Shown one piece after another: positions 50,396 through 62,225 of a DNA stretch of 64,000 nucleotides. The position numbers and the translations under genes were made by a program. The stretch is taken from the NCBI GenBank assembly GCA_005884005.1, contig VAWI01000011.1:1-64000 (forward strand). The letters run 5' to 3'. The notes beneath the pieces are model-generated. The model was not told the origin of the DNA. It saw nothing but the letters and a program-made list of their open reading frames with translations, and searched no databases. Position 1 is the stretch's first letter. Every line of letters starts with the position of its first letter. The stretch comes from Actinomycetota bacterium. Its GTDB lineage: Bacteria; Actinomycetota; Thermoleophilia; Gaiellales; Gaiellaceae.

Positions 50396-52558
50396 CTAGC
50401 GGCCGCCGGCCGCCGCCCCCGCTGGGCGGAGCGGCGCAGCCGGGACGCGCAGCACCCGCGCGACGGGGTGCGGCAGCCACCAGTTCCAACGCCCGAACAG
50501 ACGGACGAGCGAGGGCACGAGCAGCGTCCTGATCACCGTCGCGTCGAAGATGACCCCGGCGGCGAGCCCGATCCCGAACTGCTTGATGTCGACGCCCGGG
50601 CTGCTCGAGAGCACGAAGAACGCGAACATCAACACCAGCGCCGCGCTGGTCACGAGCTTGCCCGTGCGTGCAAGGCCGAGCTCGACCGCCGTCGCGGTAT
50701 CCCCCGCCTCGTCGTACTCCTCGCGCATCCGCGTGAGCATGAAGACCTCGTAGTCCATCGAGAGCCCGTAGAGGAAGGCGAAGATCATCAACGGTATCCA
50801 GGAGATGATCGCGCCGGTCGCCGGCACGCCCCAGATCGCGTCCGAGCCGTGGCCCCACTGGAAGATGAAGACGATGATCCCGTAGGCCGCGCCCAGCGAG
50901 ACGAGGTTGAGCACGACTGCCTTCAGCGGCAGCAGGATCGAGCGGAAGGCGCGCATCAGTAGCACGAAGGTGAGCAGGATCACGAACGCAAGAACGTACG
51001 GGAACTTGCCGTAGACGGCGTGGACGAAGTCGCGGTCCTCCGGGGAGATGCCGCCGAGCGTGGCCGTCGCCGTGAGGGACGGCAGAACGTCGTGCTGCAG
51101 CCTGGAGATCGTCGTCGAGGACGAGCTCGAGGCCGAGTCTGTGGTCGGGAAAGCCTCGACAAGAGCGTCGCCGTCGCGGCGCCATTGCGGAGGCGCGACG
51201 GCTGCCGCGATTCCCGGAGTGCGCCTGAGGGCGCTGACGACCTCGCGCGTTGCGCCCGGCCCACCGTGCTCGATCAGCACCACGTACGGCTTCATCACCC
51301 CCGGGGAGATGTCGGCTCGTGCGAGCGCTGCGCGCCCATTGATCGCGTCGCCCTTGCCCGGGAAGTCCTTGAGCTGAGCCTCGGCGGGATTGATCTGCAG
51401 ACCCGGCACAAGCAGGATCGCGACGATCGCGATTCCCGCCAAGGCGACCGGAATCGGCCGCTTGACGACGATCTGCGCCCAGCGGTGCCAGAACCCGTGC
51501 GTCGGATCCTGCCGCTCGACGATGCGCTTCGGCATCACCCGCAGCCGGTTGATCCGAGGTCCGAGCATCGCGAGGAGCGCCGGCAGCAGCGTGATCGAGG
51601 TCAACACCGAAACGGCCGGGATCAGCATGCCGCCGATTCCGATCGACCTGATCACGGGAATGGGCAGGATCACCATCGAGAGCAGGCCGATCGCGACCGT
51701 GGAGCCCGAGACGATCACCGAGCGCCCGGCGTGTCGCATCGTTTCGATCAGCGCCGTCTCGGTGTCCTCCCCGTTCGCCAGCTCCTCGCGGAAGCGGAAG
51801 ATCATCAGCAACGAGTAATCGATCGCGACGCCCAGGCCGACCAACGCCACAAGGAACTGCACGATCAGCGAGACCGATGTGATGTAGGTCAGCAGGTAGA
51901 TCAGCGTGAAGGTGTTCAGGATCGAGCTGATGGCGATCCCGATCGGTATCAGCACGGCGGGCACGGTCCCGAAGACGAAGAGGAGAATCACGAGCGCGCC
52001 GAGCCCGCCGACCACGGCCTCGAGAAACACGCTCGGGCCATTGTTGTTGCCGCCGCTCGATGCCTCCTGCAGCGCGTCGCGGCCGGTCAGGTACGACTGA
52101 ACACCGGCCGGCGTCGCTCGCTTCAGTGCGGCCCGTGCCTCCTTGATCTTGACCTTCCCGTTGAAGCCCTGGTTGCCGGGTGGATAGAGCTCGGCGAAGG
52201 TCGTGTGCCGGTCGCGCGAGACGTAGGCGTCGGCGTCGCTGCCGGTCGAGAAGTACGAGCTGACGCGCGAGCCGGGGTTCTGCTTAGCCGCAGCCGCGAT
52301 CGCCGGCCTGATCGCCGTGACCTTGGTGATGTCTCCGTTGCTGTGAAAGACCGCCACGAGCGGCGCGTTCTCGCCGGTCCCGAACGTCTTCAGCGCTCGC
52401 TGGTTCGCCTCGTAGGCCGAGTAGCCGGGGATCGAGAACTGCTCGAGCCAGCGCTTCGAAACGGCGTTCGCGGAGTAGGCGCCGATGAGTGTCAGCGCGA
52501 GCCAGAGGAACACGATCGCGCGGCGGCGTCTGAGAACGAGACGGGCGAGAGCGGTCAT
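50396..52558 (-). CDS. MMPL-family RND transporter
   Basis: A 720-residue MMPL transporter. ATG at 52558 follows a TATGGT box by nine bases. TM1 (about 12-31), a periplasmic domain, TM block (180-330) with LGVAIDYSLLMIFRFREE, a second TM (about 360-378), a second periplasmic domain and TM block (505-690) with LYGLSMDYEVFMLTRMREEY. The Asp-Tyr proton-relay pairs are intact. Closest in layout to the 12190 copy. Substrate unknown. It lies next to dcd but in a separate unit. Confidence 0.9.
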   Translation of the reverse strand: MTALARLVLRRRRAIVFLWLALTLIGAYSANAVSKRWLEQFSIPGYSAYEANQRALKTFGTGENAPLVAVFHSNGDITKVTAIRPAIAAAAKQNPGSRVSSYFSTGSDADAYVSRDRHTTFAELYPPGNQGFNGKVKIKEARAALKRATPAGVQSYLTGRDALQEASSGGNNNGPSVFLEAVVGGLGALVILLFVFGTVPAVLIPIGIAISSILNTFTLIYLLTYITSVSLIVQFLVALVGLGVAIDYSLLMIFRFREELANGEDTETALIETMRHAGRSVIVSGSTVAIGLLSMVILPIPVIRSIGIGGMLIPAVSVLTSITLLPALLAMLGPRINRLRVMPKRIVERQDPTHGFWHRWAQIVVKRPIPVALAGIAIVAILLVPGLQINPAEAQLKDFPGKGDAINGRAALARADISPGVMKPYVVLIEHGGPGATREVVSALRRTPGIAAAVAPPQWRRDGDALVEAFPTTDSASSSSSTTISRLQHDVLPSLTATATLGGISPEDRDFVHAVYGKFPYVLAFVILLTFVLLMRAFRSILLPLKAVVLNLVSLGAAYGIIVFIFQWGHGSDAIWGVPATGAIISWIPLMIFAFLYGLSMDYEVFMLTRMREEYDEAGDTATAVELGLARTGKLVTSAALVLMFAFFVLSSSPGVDIKQFGIGLAAGVIFDATVIRTLLVPSLVRLFGRWNWWLPHPVARVLRVPAAPLRPAGAAAGGR

Positions 52559-52567
52559 AAGCCGCGC

Positions 52568-52573
52568 ACCATA
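52568..52573 (-). promoter_or_regulatory. -10-like box TATGGT before the MMPL gene
   Basis: TATGGT on the minus strand, nine bases before the ATG at 52558. Confidence 0.4.
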
Positions 52574-52622
52574 CGGATTCGAAACAACCCTGCGCAAGCG
52601 GGACAATTCTGGCTGCATGAGT

Positions 52623-52638
52623 CCTATGCACCTATGCA
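52623..52638 (+). repeat. Tandem octamer CCTATGCA x2
   Basis: CCTATGCA twice in direct tandem in the gabT/MMPL divergent gap, about 20-35 bp before the gabT -10-like box. A possible regulator site, but short. Confidence 0.35.
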
Positions 52639-52657
52639 TTCCGCCCGGGCGCTCGTG

Positions 52658-52663
52658 TATCGT
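52658..52663 (+). promoter_or_regulatory. -10-like box TATCGT before gabT
   Basis: TATCGT, seven bases before the gabT ATG at 52671, without a ribosome site. The tandem octamer lies upstream. Confidence 0.5.
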
Positions 52664-52670
52664 CGGAGCC

Positions 52671-53996
52671 ATGGCAATGACTCGAACGATCGAGCTGAAG
52701 ACGGCCGTTCCGGGGCCGAAGTCGCGCGAGATCCTGGCCCGCAAGGACCAAGTCGTCGCCGAACCGCTGTCGGTTTTTCTTCCGGTTGTGATCGAGGAAG
52801 GCCGCGGCGCCACGCTCACCGATGTCGACGGCAACACCTTCATCGACTTCACCGGCGGCGTCGGCTGTCTGAACGTCGGCCACTCGCACCCTCGCGTCGT
52901 CGAGGCGGCGCAGGAGCAGCTGGCGAAGTTCTCGCATACCGACTTCACGATCGTCCCCTACGAGGTCTACGTCACGCTCGCCGAACGCCTGATCGCGGCT
53001 TCTCCGTTCCGCTCGCCAGCGAAGGCAGCATTCTTCAACGCCGGCACGGAAGCGGTCGAGAACGCGATCAAGTTCGCGCGCGCCTACACGGGCCGCCCCG
53101 CGGTGATCGCGTTCGAGGGCGGCTTCCACGGCCGCACCCTGCTCTCGCTCTCGCTGACGTCGAAGACGCATCCGTACAAGGCGGGGCTGGGACCGTTCGC
53201 GCCCGAGGTCTACCGGGTGCCGTTCCCGAACGAGTACCGCGGCCCGAGCGCGGAGGACGCGCTGGCCGCGCTGGAGCGGGCGCTGGTGACGCAGATCGCC
53301 GCCGAGACGGTCGCTGCGATCGTGATCGAGCCGGTCCAGGGCGAGGGCGGCTTCGTCGTCGCGCCGAAGATGTTCCTCGAAGGTGTCCGCCGGCTCTGCG
53401 ACGAGCACGGGATCGTCATGGTCGTCGACGAGGTACAGACCGGATTCGGACGCACCGGCAAGCTCTTTGCGATCGAGCACTACGGGATCGAGCCTGATCT
53501 GATCACGGTCGCGAAGTCGATCGCCGCAGGGCTGCCGCTCTCCGGCGTGATCGGCAAGGCAGAAATCATGGACGCCCCCGCCGACTCGGCGGTTGGCGGC
53601 ACCTACGTCGGCAATCCGGTCGCGCAGGCGGCGGCGCTCGCCGTACTCGACGTGATCGAGGACGAGGGCGTCTGCGACCGCGCGGCTCAGCTCGGCGAGA
53701 CGATCCGCGCACGCATGGAGTCCTGGCGGGAGCGCTGGCCGCCGATCGGCGACGTCCGAGGCCTCGGCGCGATGCTGGCGATCGAGCTGGTCAGAGATTC
53801 GGCCGGCAAGGAGCCGGACGCCGACACGGCAACCGCTGTCGTAGAAGCCGCCGCCGAGCGTGGCCTCTTGCTGCTCAAGTCCGGCATCTACTCGAATTGC
53901 ATCCGGGTGCTCACACCACTGGTCCTCACGGACGCCGAGCTCGACGAAGCCTTGGCGGTCTGGGAGGAAGCTCTGGAAGCGACGCTCAACCGGTAG
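52671..53996 (+). CDS. gabT: 4-aminobutyrate aminotransferase (class III)
   Basis: A 441-residue class III aminotransferase. It has DFTGGVGCLNVGHSHPRVV, the PLP phosphate-binding region FFNAGTEAVENAIK, FEGGFHGRT, the acidic PLP contact DEVQTGFGRTG, and the Schiff-base Lys in ITVAKSIAAGLPLSG. YSNCIRVLTPLVLT near the C-terminus matches GabT. It transfers the amino group of GABA to 2-oxoglutarate, though 5-aminovalerate and other omega-amines are possible. No gabD is adjacent. The kinase gene starts 33 bp after it. Confidence 0.92.
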   Translation: MAMTRTIELKTAVPGPKSREILARKDQVVAEPLSVFLPVVIEEGRGATLTDVDGNTFIDFTGGVGCLNVGHSHPRVVEAAQEQLAKFSHTDFTIVPYEVYVTLAERLIAASPFRSPAKAAFFNAGTEAVENAIKFARAYTGRPAVIAFEGGFHGRTLLSLSLTSKTHPYKAGLGPFAPEVYRVPFPNEYRGPSAEDALAALERALVTQIAAETVAAIVIEPVQGEGGFVVAPKMFLEGVRRLCDEHGIVMVVDEVQTGFGRTGKLFAIEHYGIEPDLITVAKSIAAGLPLSGVIGKAEIMDAPADSAVGGTYVGNPVAQAAALAVLDVIEDEGVCDRAAQLGETIRARMESWRERWPPIGDVRGLGAMLAIELVRDSAGKEPDADTATAVVEAAAERGLLLLKSGIYSNCIRVLTPLVLTDAELDEALAVWEEALEATLNR

Positions 53997-54015
53997 GAGA
54001 GAAGACGCACACGGC

Positions 54016-54021
54016 TACGCT
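54016..54021 (+). promoter_or_regulatory. -10-like box TACGCT before the Ser/Thr kinase
   Basis: TACGCT lies seven bases before GTG 54029, with no ribosome site. It supports the GTG start over any frame extension inside gabT. Confidence 0.5.
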
Positions 54022-54028
54022 GAGGCTC

Positions 54029-55456
54029 GTGGTCGGGGAACTGATCGCGGGCCGTTATGAGCTCGAGGAGCTCGTCGGCTCGGGCGGCATGTCGAGCGTC
54101 TACCGCGCGCACGACCGCCTGCTCGAACGGACGGTCGCGCTGAAGATCCTGCACGAGCAGTTCACGCGGGACGACGACTACGTCGAGCGCTTCCGCCGCG
54201 AGGCGCGCGCCGTCGCGCAACTGACTCACCCGAACATCGTCACGGTGATCGACCGGGGCGAGCAGGATGGGCGCCAGTTCATCGTCTTCGAATACGTGGA
54301 CGGGATGAACCTGAAGGAGCTGATGGCGCAGGAAGGGGCGCTGAGCCCTCGTGAGGCGATCGAGCTGGGGTTGCAGATCGCGCGCGGGCTCGCGTTCGCG
54401 CACGACCAGGGGCTCGTCCACCGCGACGTCAAGCCGCAGAACGTCCTGCTCGACGGGGACGGGCGCGCCAAGGTCACGGACTTCGGAATCGCCCACGCCG
54501 TCGACGTCGACGGGATGACGATCACCGGCACGATCATGGGCACGAGCAACTACATCGCGCCGGAGCAGGCCCGCGGTCAACCGGTCGACGAGCAGACCGA
54601 CGTCTACTCGCTCGGCTGCGTTCTTTACGAGCTGCTCGCCGGCGAGGTCCCCTTCGACGGCGACAACTTCGTCGCGGTCGCTATGCGCCACGTGAACGAG
54701 CCGGTCCCAAGCGTCCGCGAGGTTCGGCCCGATGTACCCCTTCGCCTCGACTGGGCGATTCAGCAGGCGATGGCGAAGGACCACGGCGAACGGTTCGATT
54801 CCATGGCCGACTTCGCCGCCGAGCTCGAGGCCTGCCACGCGGAGCTCGACGGCGACGAGGGGGCGACGATGGTCGTGCCCCGGGCCGCGCGCCGGCCGCG
54901 ACCTAGAAGCGCGCGGCGCCGCCGGCTGGGCGTTCTTCCCGCCGTCCTACTCGGGGTCGCCTTGGCTGCGCTTGCCGGCGGTTTGCTTGGGGCCTTTGCA
55001 CTGCGCGACGGCGGCGGGTCGAAGACGTCCGGTTCGGCGGGGTCAGGCGCAATCCGTCTGAGTGGTTTGACCGCGTACGACCCGGAAGGGAGCCCGCCCG
55101 GGGAGGAACACAACAGCGAGGCCAAAAATGCGGCGGACGGCAACCAGACGACGTACTGGCAAACCGAGCACTACAACGGGGCGCAGCTGAACAAGAGCGG
55201 CGTCGGCGTGATCCTCGACGCCCACCGTTCGGTGTCCCCCAAGACGATCACCGTCACGACCGATACACCAGGTTTCACCGCTGAGATCCAGGCCGGCGAC
55301 ACGCCTTCTTCGTTTCATTCCGTGTCGGGTCCGAAGAGTGTCGATCGCATTACGACGTTCGACCTGAACGGGGGAAGCGGGCGCTACTTCGTCGTCTGGA
55401 TCACCGACCTCGGCGGGTACTCATCCGCGCACGTGAACGAAGTGAAAGCCCGCTAA
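54029..55456 (+). CDS. Membrane Ser/Thr kinase with extracytoplasmic discoidin-like domain
   Basis: A 475-residue kinase starting at GTG 54029. The kinase domain (about 9-270) has GSGGMSSVYRA, ATP Lys in TVALKILHEQF, VHRDVKPQNVLL, DFG and MGTSNYIAPEQARG. A single TM lies near 300-325 (VLPAVLLGVALAALAGG). The outside domain (about 345-475) contains NAADGNQTTYWQTEHYNG and VWITDLGGYSSAHVNEVKA, features of galactose-binding (F5/8 type C) domains, which could sense glycan. It is convergent with ddl, overlapping by four bases. Confidence 0.92.
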   Translation: MVGELIAGRYELEELVGSGGMSSVYRAHDRLLERTVALKILHEQFTRDDDYVERFRREARAVAQLTHPNIVTVIDRGEQDGRQFIVFEYVDGMNLKELMAQEGALSPREAIELGLQIARGLAFAHDQGLVHRDVKPQNVLLDGDGRAKVTDFGIAHAVDVDGMTITGTIMGTSNYIAPEQARGQPVDEQTDVYSLGCVLYELLAGEVPFDGDNFVAVAMRHVNEPVPSVREVRPDVPLRLDWAIQQAMAKDHGERFDSMADFAAELEACHAELDGDEGATMVVPRAARRPRPRSARRRRLGVLPAVLLGVALAALAGGLLGAFALRDGGGSKTSGSAGSGAIRLSGLTAYDPEGSPPGEEHNSEAKNAADGNQTTYWQTEHYNGAQLNKSGVGVILDAHRSVSPKTITVTTDTPGFTAEIQAGDTPSSFHSVSGPKSVDRITTFDLNGGSGRYFVVWITDLGGYSSAHVNEVKAR

Positions 55457-56513
55457 AACTCGAGCCGCGAGCGCCGTTCGTGGCGCTCGAGCGCGAGCTC
55501 GACCAGCCGGTCGAGCAGCTCCGGATATGGAATCCCGGACGCCTCGAACAGCTTGGCGTAGACGCTCGTCGCGGTGAACCCGGGGATCGTGTTCAGCTCG
55601 TTGACGAGCACCTCGCCGTCTTCGCGGACGAAGAAGTCCACGCGCGCCATGCCCTCGCACTCGGCGGCGACGAAGCTCTCGACCGCGAGGCGCTGGACGC
55701 GCTCGATCTGCGGCTGCGGGAGGCGCGGCGGCACGATCAGGTCCATGCCGCCCTCGTCGTACTTGGCCGAGTAGTCGTACCAGTCGGGCGCATCGAACCC
55801 GTGCGAGACGATCTCGCCCGGAAGAGACGCGATCGGGCTGCGGTTCGAGCCGAGGACGCCGCACTCGACCTCGATGCCCGCGACGAACTCTTCCACGAGC
55901 ACCTTCTCGTCGTGGCGAAACGCGAGCTCGACCGCCGCCCCGAGCTCTTCCTCCGAGCGCACCTTCGAGATTCCGACCGACGAGCCGAGCCGGGCGGGTT
56001 TGACGAAGACCGGATAGCCGAACGGGTTCCGGAGCTCGTCGCCCTCGCGCAGGACGATGTTCCCCGTCACCGGGATCTGTGAGTCGCGCATCACCGCCTT
56101 GAACTTGTCCTTGTCCATCGCGAGCGCCGAGCCGAGCACGCCGGCGCCGACGTAGGGCACGTCCGCCAGCTCGAGCAGACCCTGGACGGTTCCGTCCTCG
56201 CCGAAGGGCCCGTGGAGGACGGGGATCACGACATCGACGTCGGCCAGGGTCGCGGGGACGCTTTCGGTCGGAACCGGGAGCGTCTCTACTGCCGTGCGGC
56301 CTTCGCCCGTGTCCAACTCGCCTGCGGCCCCCGGGTCGAGCGCCCGCGACCCGCCGGACTCGAGCTGCCACTTTCCCTCGCGGTCGATCTCGACTGTCAC
56401 GGCCTCGTAACGCTCCGGGTCGAGCGACTCCAGCACCGAACGCGCCGATGCCACCGAGATCTCGTGCTCGCTCGAGCGGCCGCCGCTGAGGACCGCGACT
56501 CGCACGCGCTGGC

Positions 56514-56517
<4 letters not shown>
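55453..56517 (-). CDS. ddl: D-alanine-D-alanine ligase
   Basis: A 354-residue ATP-grasp enzyme. LSGGRSSEHEISVASARSV at the N-terminus, HGPFGEDGTVQGLLE, KPARLGSSVGISKV, EEFVAGIEVECGV and ELNTIPGFTATS at the metal site are all Ddl hallmarks. It makes D-Ala-D-Ala for peptidoglycan. It overlaps the upstream pknB stop by four bases, linking cell-wall precursor supply to the FHA-kinase operon. Confidence 0.96.
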
Positions 56518-58451
<1,934 letters not shown>

Positions 58452-58455
58452 AGCC

Positions 58456-59946
58456 TCACTTCTTCGACCTCGAGCTCAGGCCCGCCTGCATCAGCAGCTT
58501 GGCGATTGGCGCCGCGGTCGTGCCGCCGAACCCGGTTTGGTTCTCGAGCGTGACCGCGACCGCGACCTGTGGGTGGTCGGCCGGAGCGAAGCAGATGAAC
58601 CAGGTCGTGTTGATCCCCGAGCTGCCTGTCTCCGCCGTTCCGGTCTTGCCTGCGACCGAGATTCCCGGGATGGCGGCCGCGCCGCCGGTTCCGTCGTTGA
58701 CCGCGGCGACCATCATCGAGGTGATCTCGCCCGCAGTCTGGGGCGACATCACGCGCCTTAGCTTCTGGGGCTGGATACGGACGACCGTGTGGCCCCCGGC
58801 GTCCACGACGCGGTTCAGCACCTGCGGGTCCATCGCGACGCCGCCGTTGGCGATCGTCGAGGCGACCATCGCCATCTGCAGCGGCGTCACAGCGAGCCGT
58901 TCCTGCCCGAACGCAAGCCGGCCGGGGTCGACCTGGGTCGCCGGATGCGACGGGAAGAAGAGCCTGCCGCCGTTGTACAGGCCGCTCGGAACCTTCTCGT
59001 TGGCGGGCGTCTCGAGCGGCGGGTCCTTGTAGAAGCCGAACTTCTTCATGTACTCGAGGATCGTTCCGGCACCGAGCGCCTTGCCGACGTTGCAGAAGAC
59101 CGAGTTGATCGAGTGCTGGAGACCCAACGCGAGCGTGGGGTGGCCGAAGGACTCGACCGGCCCGTCGGGGCTGGCGGCGTTCGATACCTGCTTGCCGTAT
59201 TCGATGCAGTAGCCGGGGTCGTAGAAGGTCGATTCGGGGGTGAACTTGTGCGAATCCAGAGCCGCCGTCGCGGTGACGACCTTGAACGTCGACCCCGGCG
59301 TGAAGAGGCCGTCGGTCGCGCGGTTCAGCAGCGGCGCCGCAGGGTGGCAGGGCGCTCCGGGCGCCTTGATCAGGTTGAAATGGTTCTCGACGAGGTTCGG
59401 GTCGTAGGTCGGTTGCGAGGCAAGCGCGTAGACCTTGCCGGTCTTCGGGTTCATCACGACCGCGGCGCCGCACTTCCCCGCGAGCTGCTGGTTAGCAAGC
59501 CGCTGGATGCTCGGGCGGACGCTCAGGATCAGGTCGTTCCCGGTGATCGTGACGCCCTTGATCCGGTCGATCGTCTTGTTGAAGATCGTGCTCAGATTCG
59601 CGTTCGAGGAGGTCAGATACGCATTCTCGGACTGCTCGACGCCGGCCCGCGACCGGCCCTGGGTCGAATAGCCGACTAGGTCCGCAAACAGGCGCCCGGT
59701 CGGATAGCGGCGGAAGTAGAGCGTCTGCCCGCCGACCTTCCGCCGAACGTTCGTCGCCAGGATCGTCCCGTCGGCGGCGCGGATCAGCCCGCGCTTGATC
59801 CGGAACTGCGCCACCCGCTGGATTGCGTTGTCCTGTTTTTCCGCAAGGCCCGCAGAGGCCCACGTCTGCCAATACGTCGTGGCCACGATCAACGCCGCGA
59901 GCAAGATCAGCGAGGCGACGGCGAGCTTCGTGATCTGGCGGTTCAC
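58456..59946 (-). CDS. pbpA: Class B penicillin-binding protein (PbpA type)
   Basis: A 496-residue transpeptidase. It has a TM near 7-27 (ITKLAVASLILLAALIVA), a dimerisation domain and a transpeptidase domain with TPGSTFKVVTATAAL (Ser-x-x-Lys), HSINSVFCN (Ser-x-Asn) and AGKTGTAET (Lys-Thr-Gly). It cross-links peptidoglycan. The size and order match PbpA of actinobacteria, paired with a RodA/FtsW flippase-polymerase (59943). Its stop lies five bases before pknB and its start overlaps ftsW by four. Confidence 0.96.
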   Translation of the reverse strand: MNRQITKLAVASLILLAALIVATTYWQTWASAGLAEKQDNAIQRVAQFRIKRGLIRAADGTILATNVRRKVGGQTLYFRRYPTGRLFADLVGYSTQGRSRAGVEQSENAYLTSSNANLSTIFNKTIDRIKGVTITGNDLILSVRPSIQRLANQQLAGKCGAAVVMNPKTGKVYALASQPTYDPNLVENHFNLIKAPGAPCHPAAPLLNRATDGLFTPGSTFKVVTATAALDSHKFTPESTFYDPGYCIEYGKQVSNAASPDGPVESFGHPTLALGLQHSINSVFCNVGKALGAGTILEYMKKFGFYKDPPLETPANEKVPSGLYNGGRLFFPSHPATQVDPGRLAFGQERLAVTPLQMAMVASTIANGGVAMDPQVLNRVVDAGGHTVVRIQPQKLRRVMSPQTAGEITSMMVAAVNDGTGGAAAIPGISVAGKTGTAETGSSGINTTWFICFAPADHPQVAVAVTLENQTGFGGTTAAPIAKLLMQAGLSSRSKK

Positions 59947-61250
59947 GCTTCCCTCGGCGCGTTGGCGCGGTTGGAGATCAGCAGCAGGCCGGCGAGCAGG
60001 ACAAAGTTCGCGACCACGCTCGAGCCGCCGTAGGAGACGAAGGGGAACGTGATTCCCGTCAGCGGGATGATCCGGAGGATTCCGCCGACGATGATGAAGG
60101 TCTGCAGCGCGAAGCCGAAGGTCAGGCCGGCGCCGGCGAGCTTCGAGAAGCCGTCATCGGCGAGCAGCGCGATTCGCATTCCTCGCAAGACGAACACCAT
60201 GAAGAGGAGGATCAAGGCCGAGATCCCGATCAGGCCGAGCCCCTGCGCGAGCGCGGAGTAGATGAAGTCCGTGTTCAGGGACGGGATCAGCGGGTGGCCC
60301 TGGGTGGTCTCGATCGTCTCTTTGCCGAGGCCGGTGCCGCCGAAGCCGCCGCTGGCGATCGAATAGAGCGACTTTACGAGTTGGTAGCTGCCGCAGTCCT
60401 GGCGCAGCGCCATGTGACCCGTGAGGGCGCAGTAGACCTTTTGGTCGGTCCAGGGGTGCAGCCAGATGGTGACGCGCTCGTGGACGTGGGCGACCTGCGT
60501 GTAGACGAAGTACGAGCCGGCGAGGAAGAGCGCGAGGCCGATGCCGGTGAACAGCAGCCGGCCAGTCGCCACGTAGAGCATCGCCAGGAAGATTCCGAAG
60601 TAGAGGAGCGCAGAGCCGAGATCGTTCGTCTCCACGAGGACGAGCATCGCGCCGCCCCAGATCAAGAGCAGCGGGCCGAAGTCCTTCAACCGCCCCTGCG
60701 CGAGCACCTCCCGCTTCTCGCGCAGGTAGCCGGCGAGGAAGACGATGAGGCAGAGCTTCGCGATCTCGCCCGGCTGGAACTGGAGCGATCCGAAGTGGAT
60801 CCAGAGCCGGGCGCCGTTGACCGTGGTGCCGATCCCGGGCAGGGCTGGAAGGATGAGCAACCCGATCGCGGTCAGGCCGAAGATGTACTTGTAGCTCTCC
60901 AGCCGACGGTAGTCGCGGCGCAGCGCCCAGAGCGTGCCCGCAAAAACGGCGACCGCGATGATGATCCAAACTGCCTGCCGGAACGCGTCTCCTGGCCGGA
61001 TGCGGTAGATCTCGGTCAGCCCGATCGCGGTCAGCAGGGCCGCCATCGGCAGCAGGTATGGGTCGGCGTAAGGCACGGCGTAGCGAGCGACAAGGTGCGC
61101 GACCAGGTAGAGCGCGAAGAAGAACGCCGCGTAGGAGAGCGAGGCGGTCGAGACGACAGACTGGCGGGCGATGTAGACGCTGGCAAAGCCGAGCGCGGTC
61201 AGGGCCCCGACGACGACGAGGTTCAGCAGCTCTCGGTTTCGAAGGCTCAC
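59943..61250 (-). CDS. FtsW/RodA/SpoVE-family SEDS glycosyltransferase
   Basis: A 435-residue protein with about ten helices. The SEDS signatures are in GARLWIHFGSLQFQPGEIAK, GSALLYFGIFLAML, and the C-terminal GITFPFVSYGGSSVVANF. SEDS proteins polymerise glycan strands with a class B PBP; here PbpA is directly downstream. In actinobacteria this locus usually carries the RodA-type member, so rodA is more likely than ftsW, but sequence alone does not decide. The N-terminus is extended by two to three helices compared with E. coli RodA. Confidence 0.94.
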   Translation of the reverse strand: MSLRNRELLNLVVVGALTALGFASVYIARQSVVSTASLSYAAFFFALYLVAHLVARYAVPYADPYLLPMAALLTAIGLTEIYRIRPGDAFRQAVWIIIAVAVFAGTLWALRRDYRRLESYKYIFGLTAIGLLILPALPGIGTTVNGARLWIHFGSLQFQPGEIAKLCLIVFLAGYLREKREVLAQGRLKDFGPLLLIWGGAMLVLVETNDLGSALLYFGIFLAMLYVATGRLLFTGIGLALFLAGSYFVYTQVAHVHERVTIWLHPWTDQKVYCALTGHMALRQDCGSYQLVKSLYSIASGGFGGTGLGKETIETTQGHPLIPSLNTDFIYSALAQGLGLIGISALILLFMVFVLRGMRIALLADDGFSKLAGAGLTFGFALQTFIIVGGILRIIPLTGITFPFVSYGGSSVVANFVLLAGLLLISNRANAPREA

Positions 61251-61253
61251 CGC

Positions 61254-62225
61254 TTATCTCCTGTAGAGCGTCCAGAGAACGACCCCGACGACCGCCAGCG
61301 CGACGAGGATCAGCAGCAGGGCAGGAATCAGCCGCGCAAGGGCACGACGCTTCGGCGCAACAATTTCCTGGGCCTCCCCGGGCGGTACGACCATCGTGTC
61401 GAGCGCCGGCACGCGGTCGAGCTCGTCGAGCGTGTCCTCGTCGAGCTCGCCGTCGCCGTCCGCGGTGAGAGCCGGGTACTGCGCCGTTTCCTCGAGCGGC
61501 TCTCCGACATCATCGCCGATCTCGAAGAAGACGACCGTGATGTTGTCCTCGCCGCCGCCCTTATTCGCTGCGCGGATCAACGCCTTCGCGGTCTTCTGCA
61601 GGTTGTCGCGATTCTCTTCGATGGTGCTGAGGATCACGTCGTCCTCGACCATCGAGGTGAGTCCGTCCGAGCAGAGCATGAACAGGTCACCGGTTTGCGT
61701 CTCGATCGAGAAGGTGTCGACGTCCACGTCGGGGTCGGTGCCGAGAGCGCGCGTGATCACCGAACGCTGGGGATGCGTCCTGGTCTCCTCGGGCGAGAGC
61801 TTTCCGCTGCGGACGAGCTCGGCGACGAGCGAGTGGTCCTCGGTCAACTGCTCGAGCCTGCGGTCCCGGATCAGATATGCGCGCGAATCGCCGACGTGGC
61901 CGAAGGCGACGGTCCCGTCCCCGACGAGCGCCACGGTCAGCGTCGTTCCCATCCCGGAGGCCGCGGCGTCCTGGCTCGAGCGCTGGTAGACGCGCCGGTT
62001 TGCCTCCTGGATCAGCTGAGTGACGCGGCGCTCCCCACTGCCGGCCGTGCCCTCGTCCTCGCGCACGGCGCCGGCGGCGAGGCTCGACGCGAGCTCGCCC
62101 GCCTGCGCGCCGCCCATGCCGTCGGCGATCGCGAAGAGTGGCGGCTCGACGACGTAGTCGTCCTCGTTTCGCCGGCGCTTCTTCCCCGTGTCCGTGCCGT
62201 GGCCTAGCTGTCTGACCGTGCTCAT
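61254..62225 (-). CDS. pstP: PP2C-family Ser/Thr phosphatase (PstP-like)
   Basis: A 323-residue phosphatase. The catalytic PP2C domain (1-240) has NEDDYVVEPPLFAIADGMGG, GHVGDSRAYLI, LFMLCSDGLTSMV and GGGEDNITVV, which include the metal-binding Asp residues. A TM near 298-320 (LIPALLLILVALAVVGVVL) anchors it to the membrane. It opposes PknB. It overlaps fhaB by four bases (ATGA). Confidence 0.96.
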   Translation of the reverse strand: MSTVRQLGHGTDTGKKRRRNEDDYVVEPPLFAIADGMGGAQAGELASSLAAGAVREDEGTAGSGERRVTQLIQEANRRVYQRSSQDAAASGMGTTLTVALVGDGTVAFGHVGDSRAYLIRDRRLEQLTEDHSLVAELVRSGKLSPEETRTHPQRSVITRALGTDPDVDVDTFSIETQTGDLFMLCSDGLTSMVEDDVILSTIEENRDNLQKTAKALIRAANKGGGEDNITVVFFEIGDDVGEPLEETAQYPALTADGDGELDEDTLDELDRVPALDTMVVPPGEAQEIVAPKRRALARLIPALLLILVALAVVGVVLWTLYRR

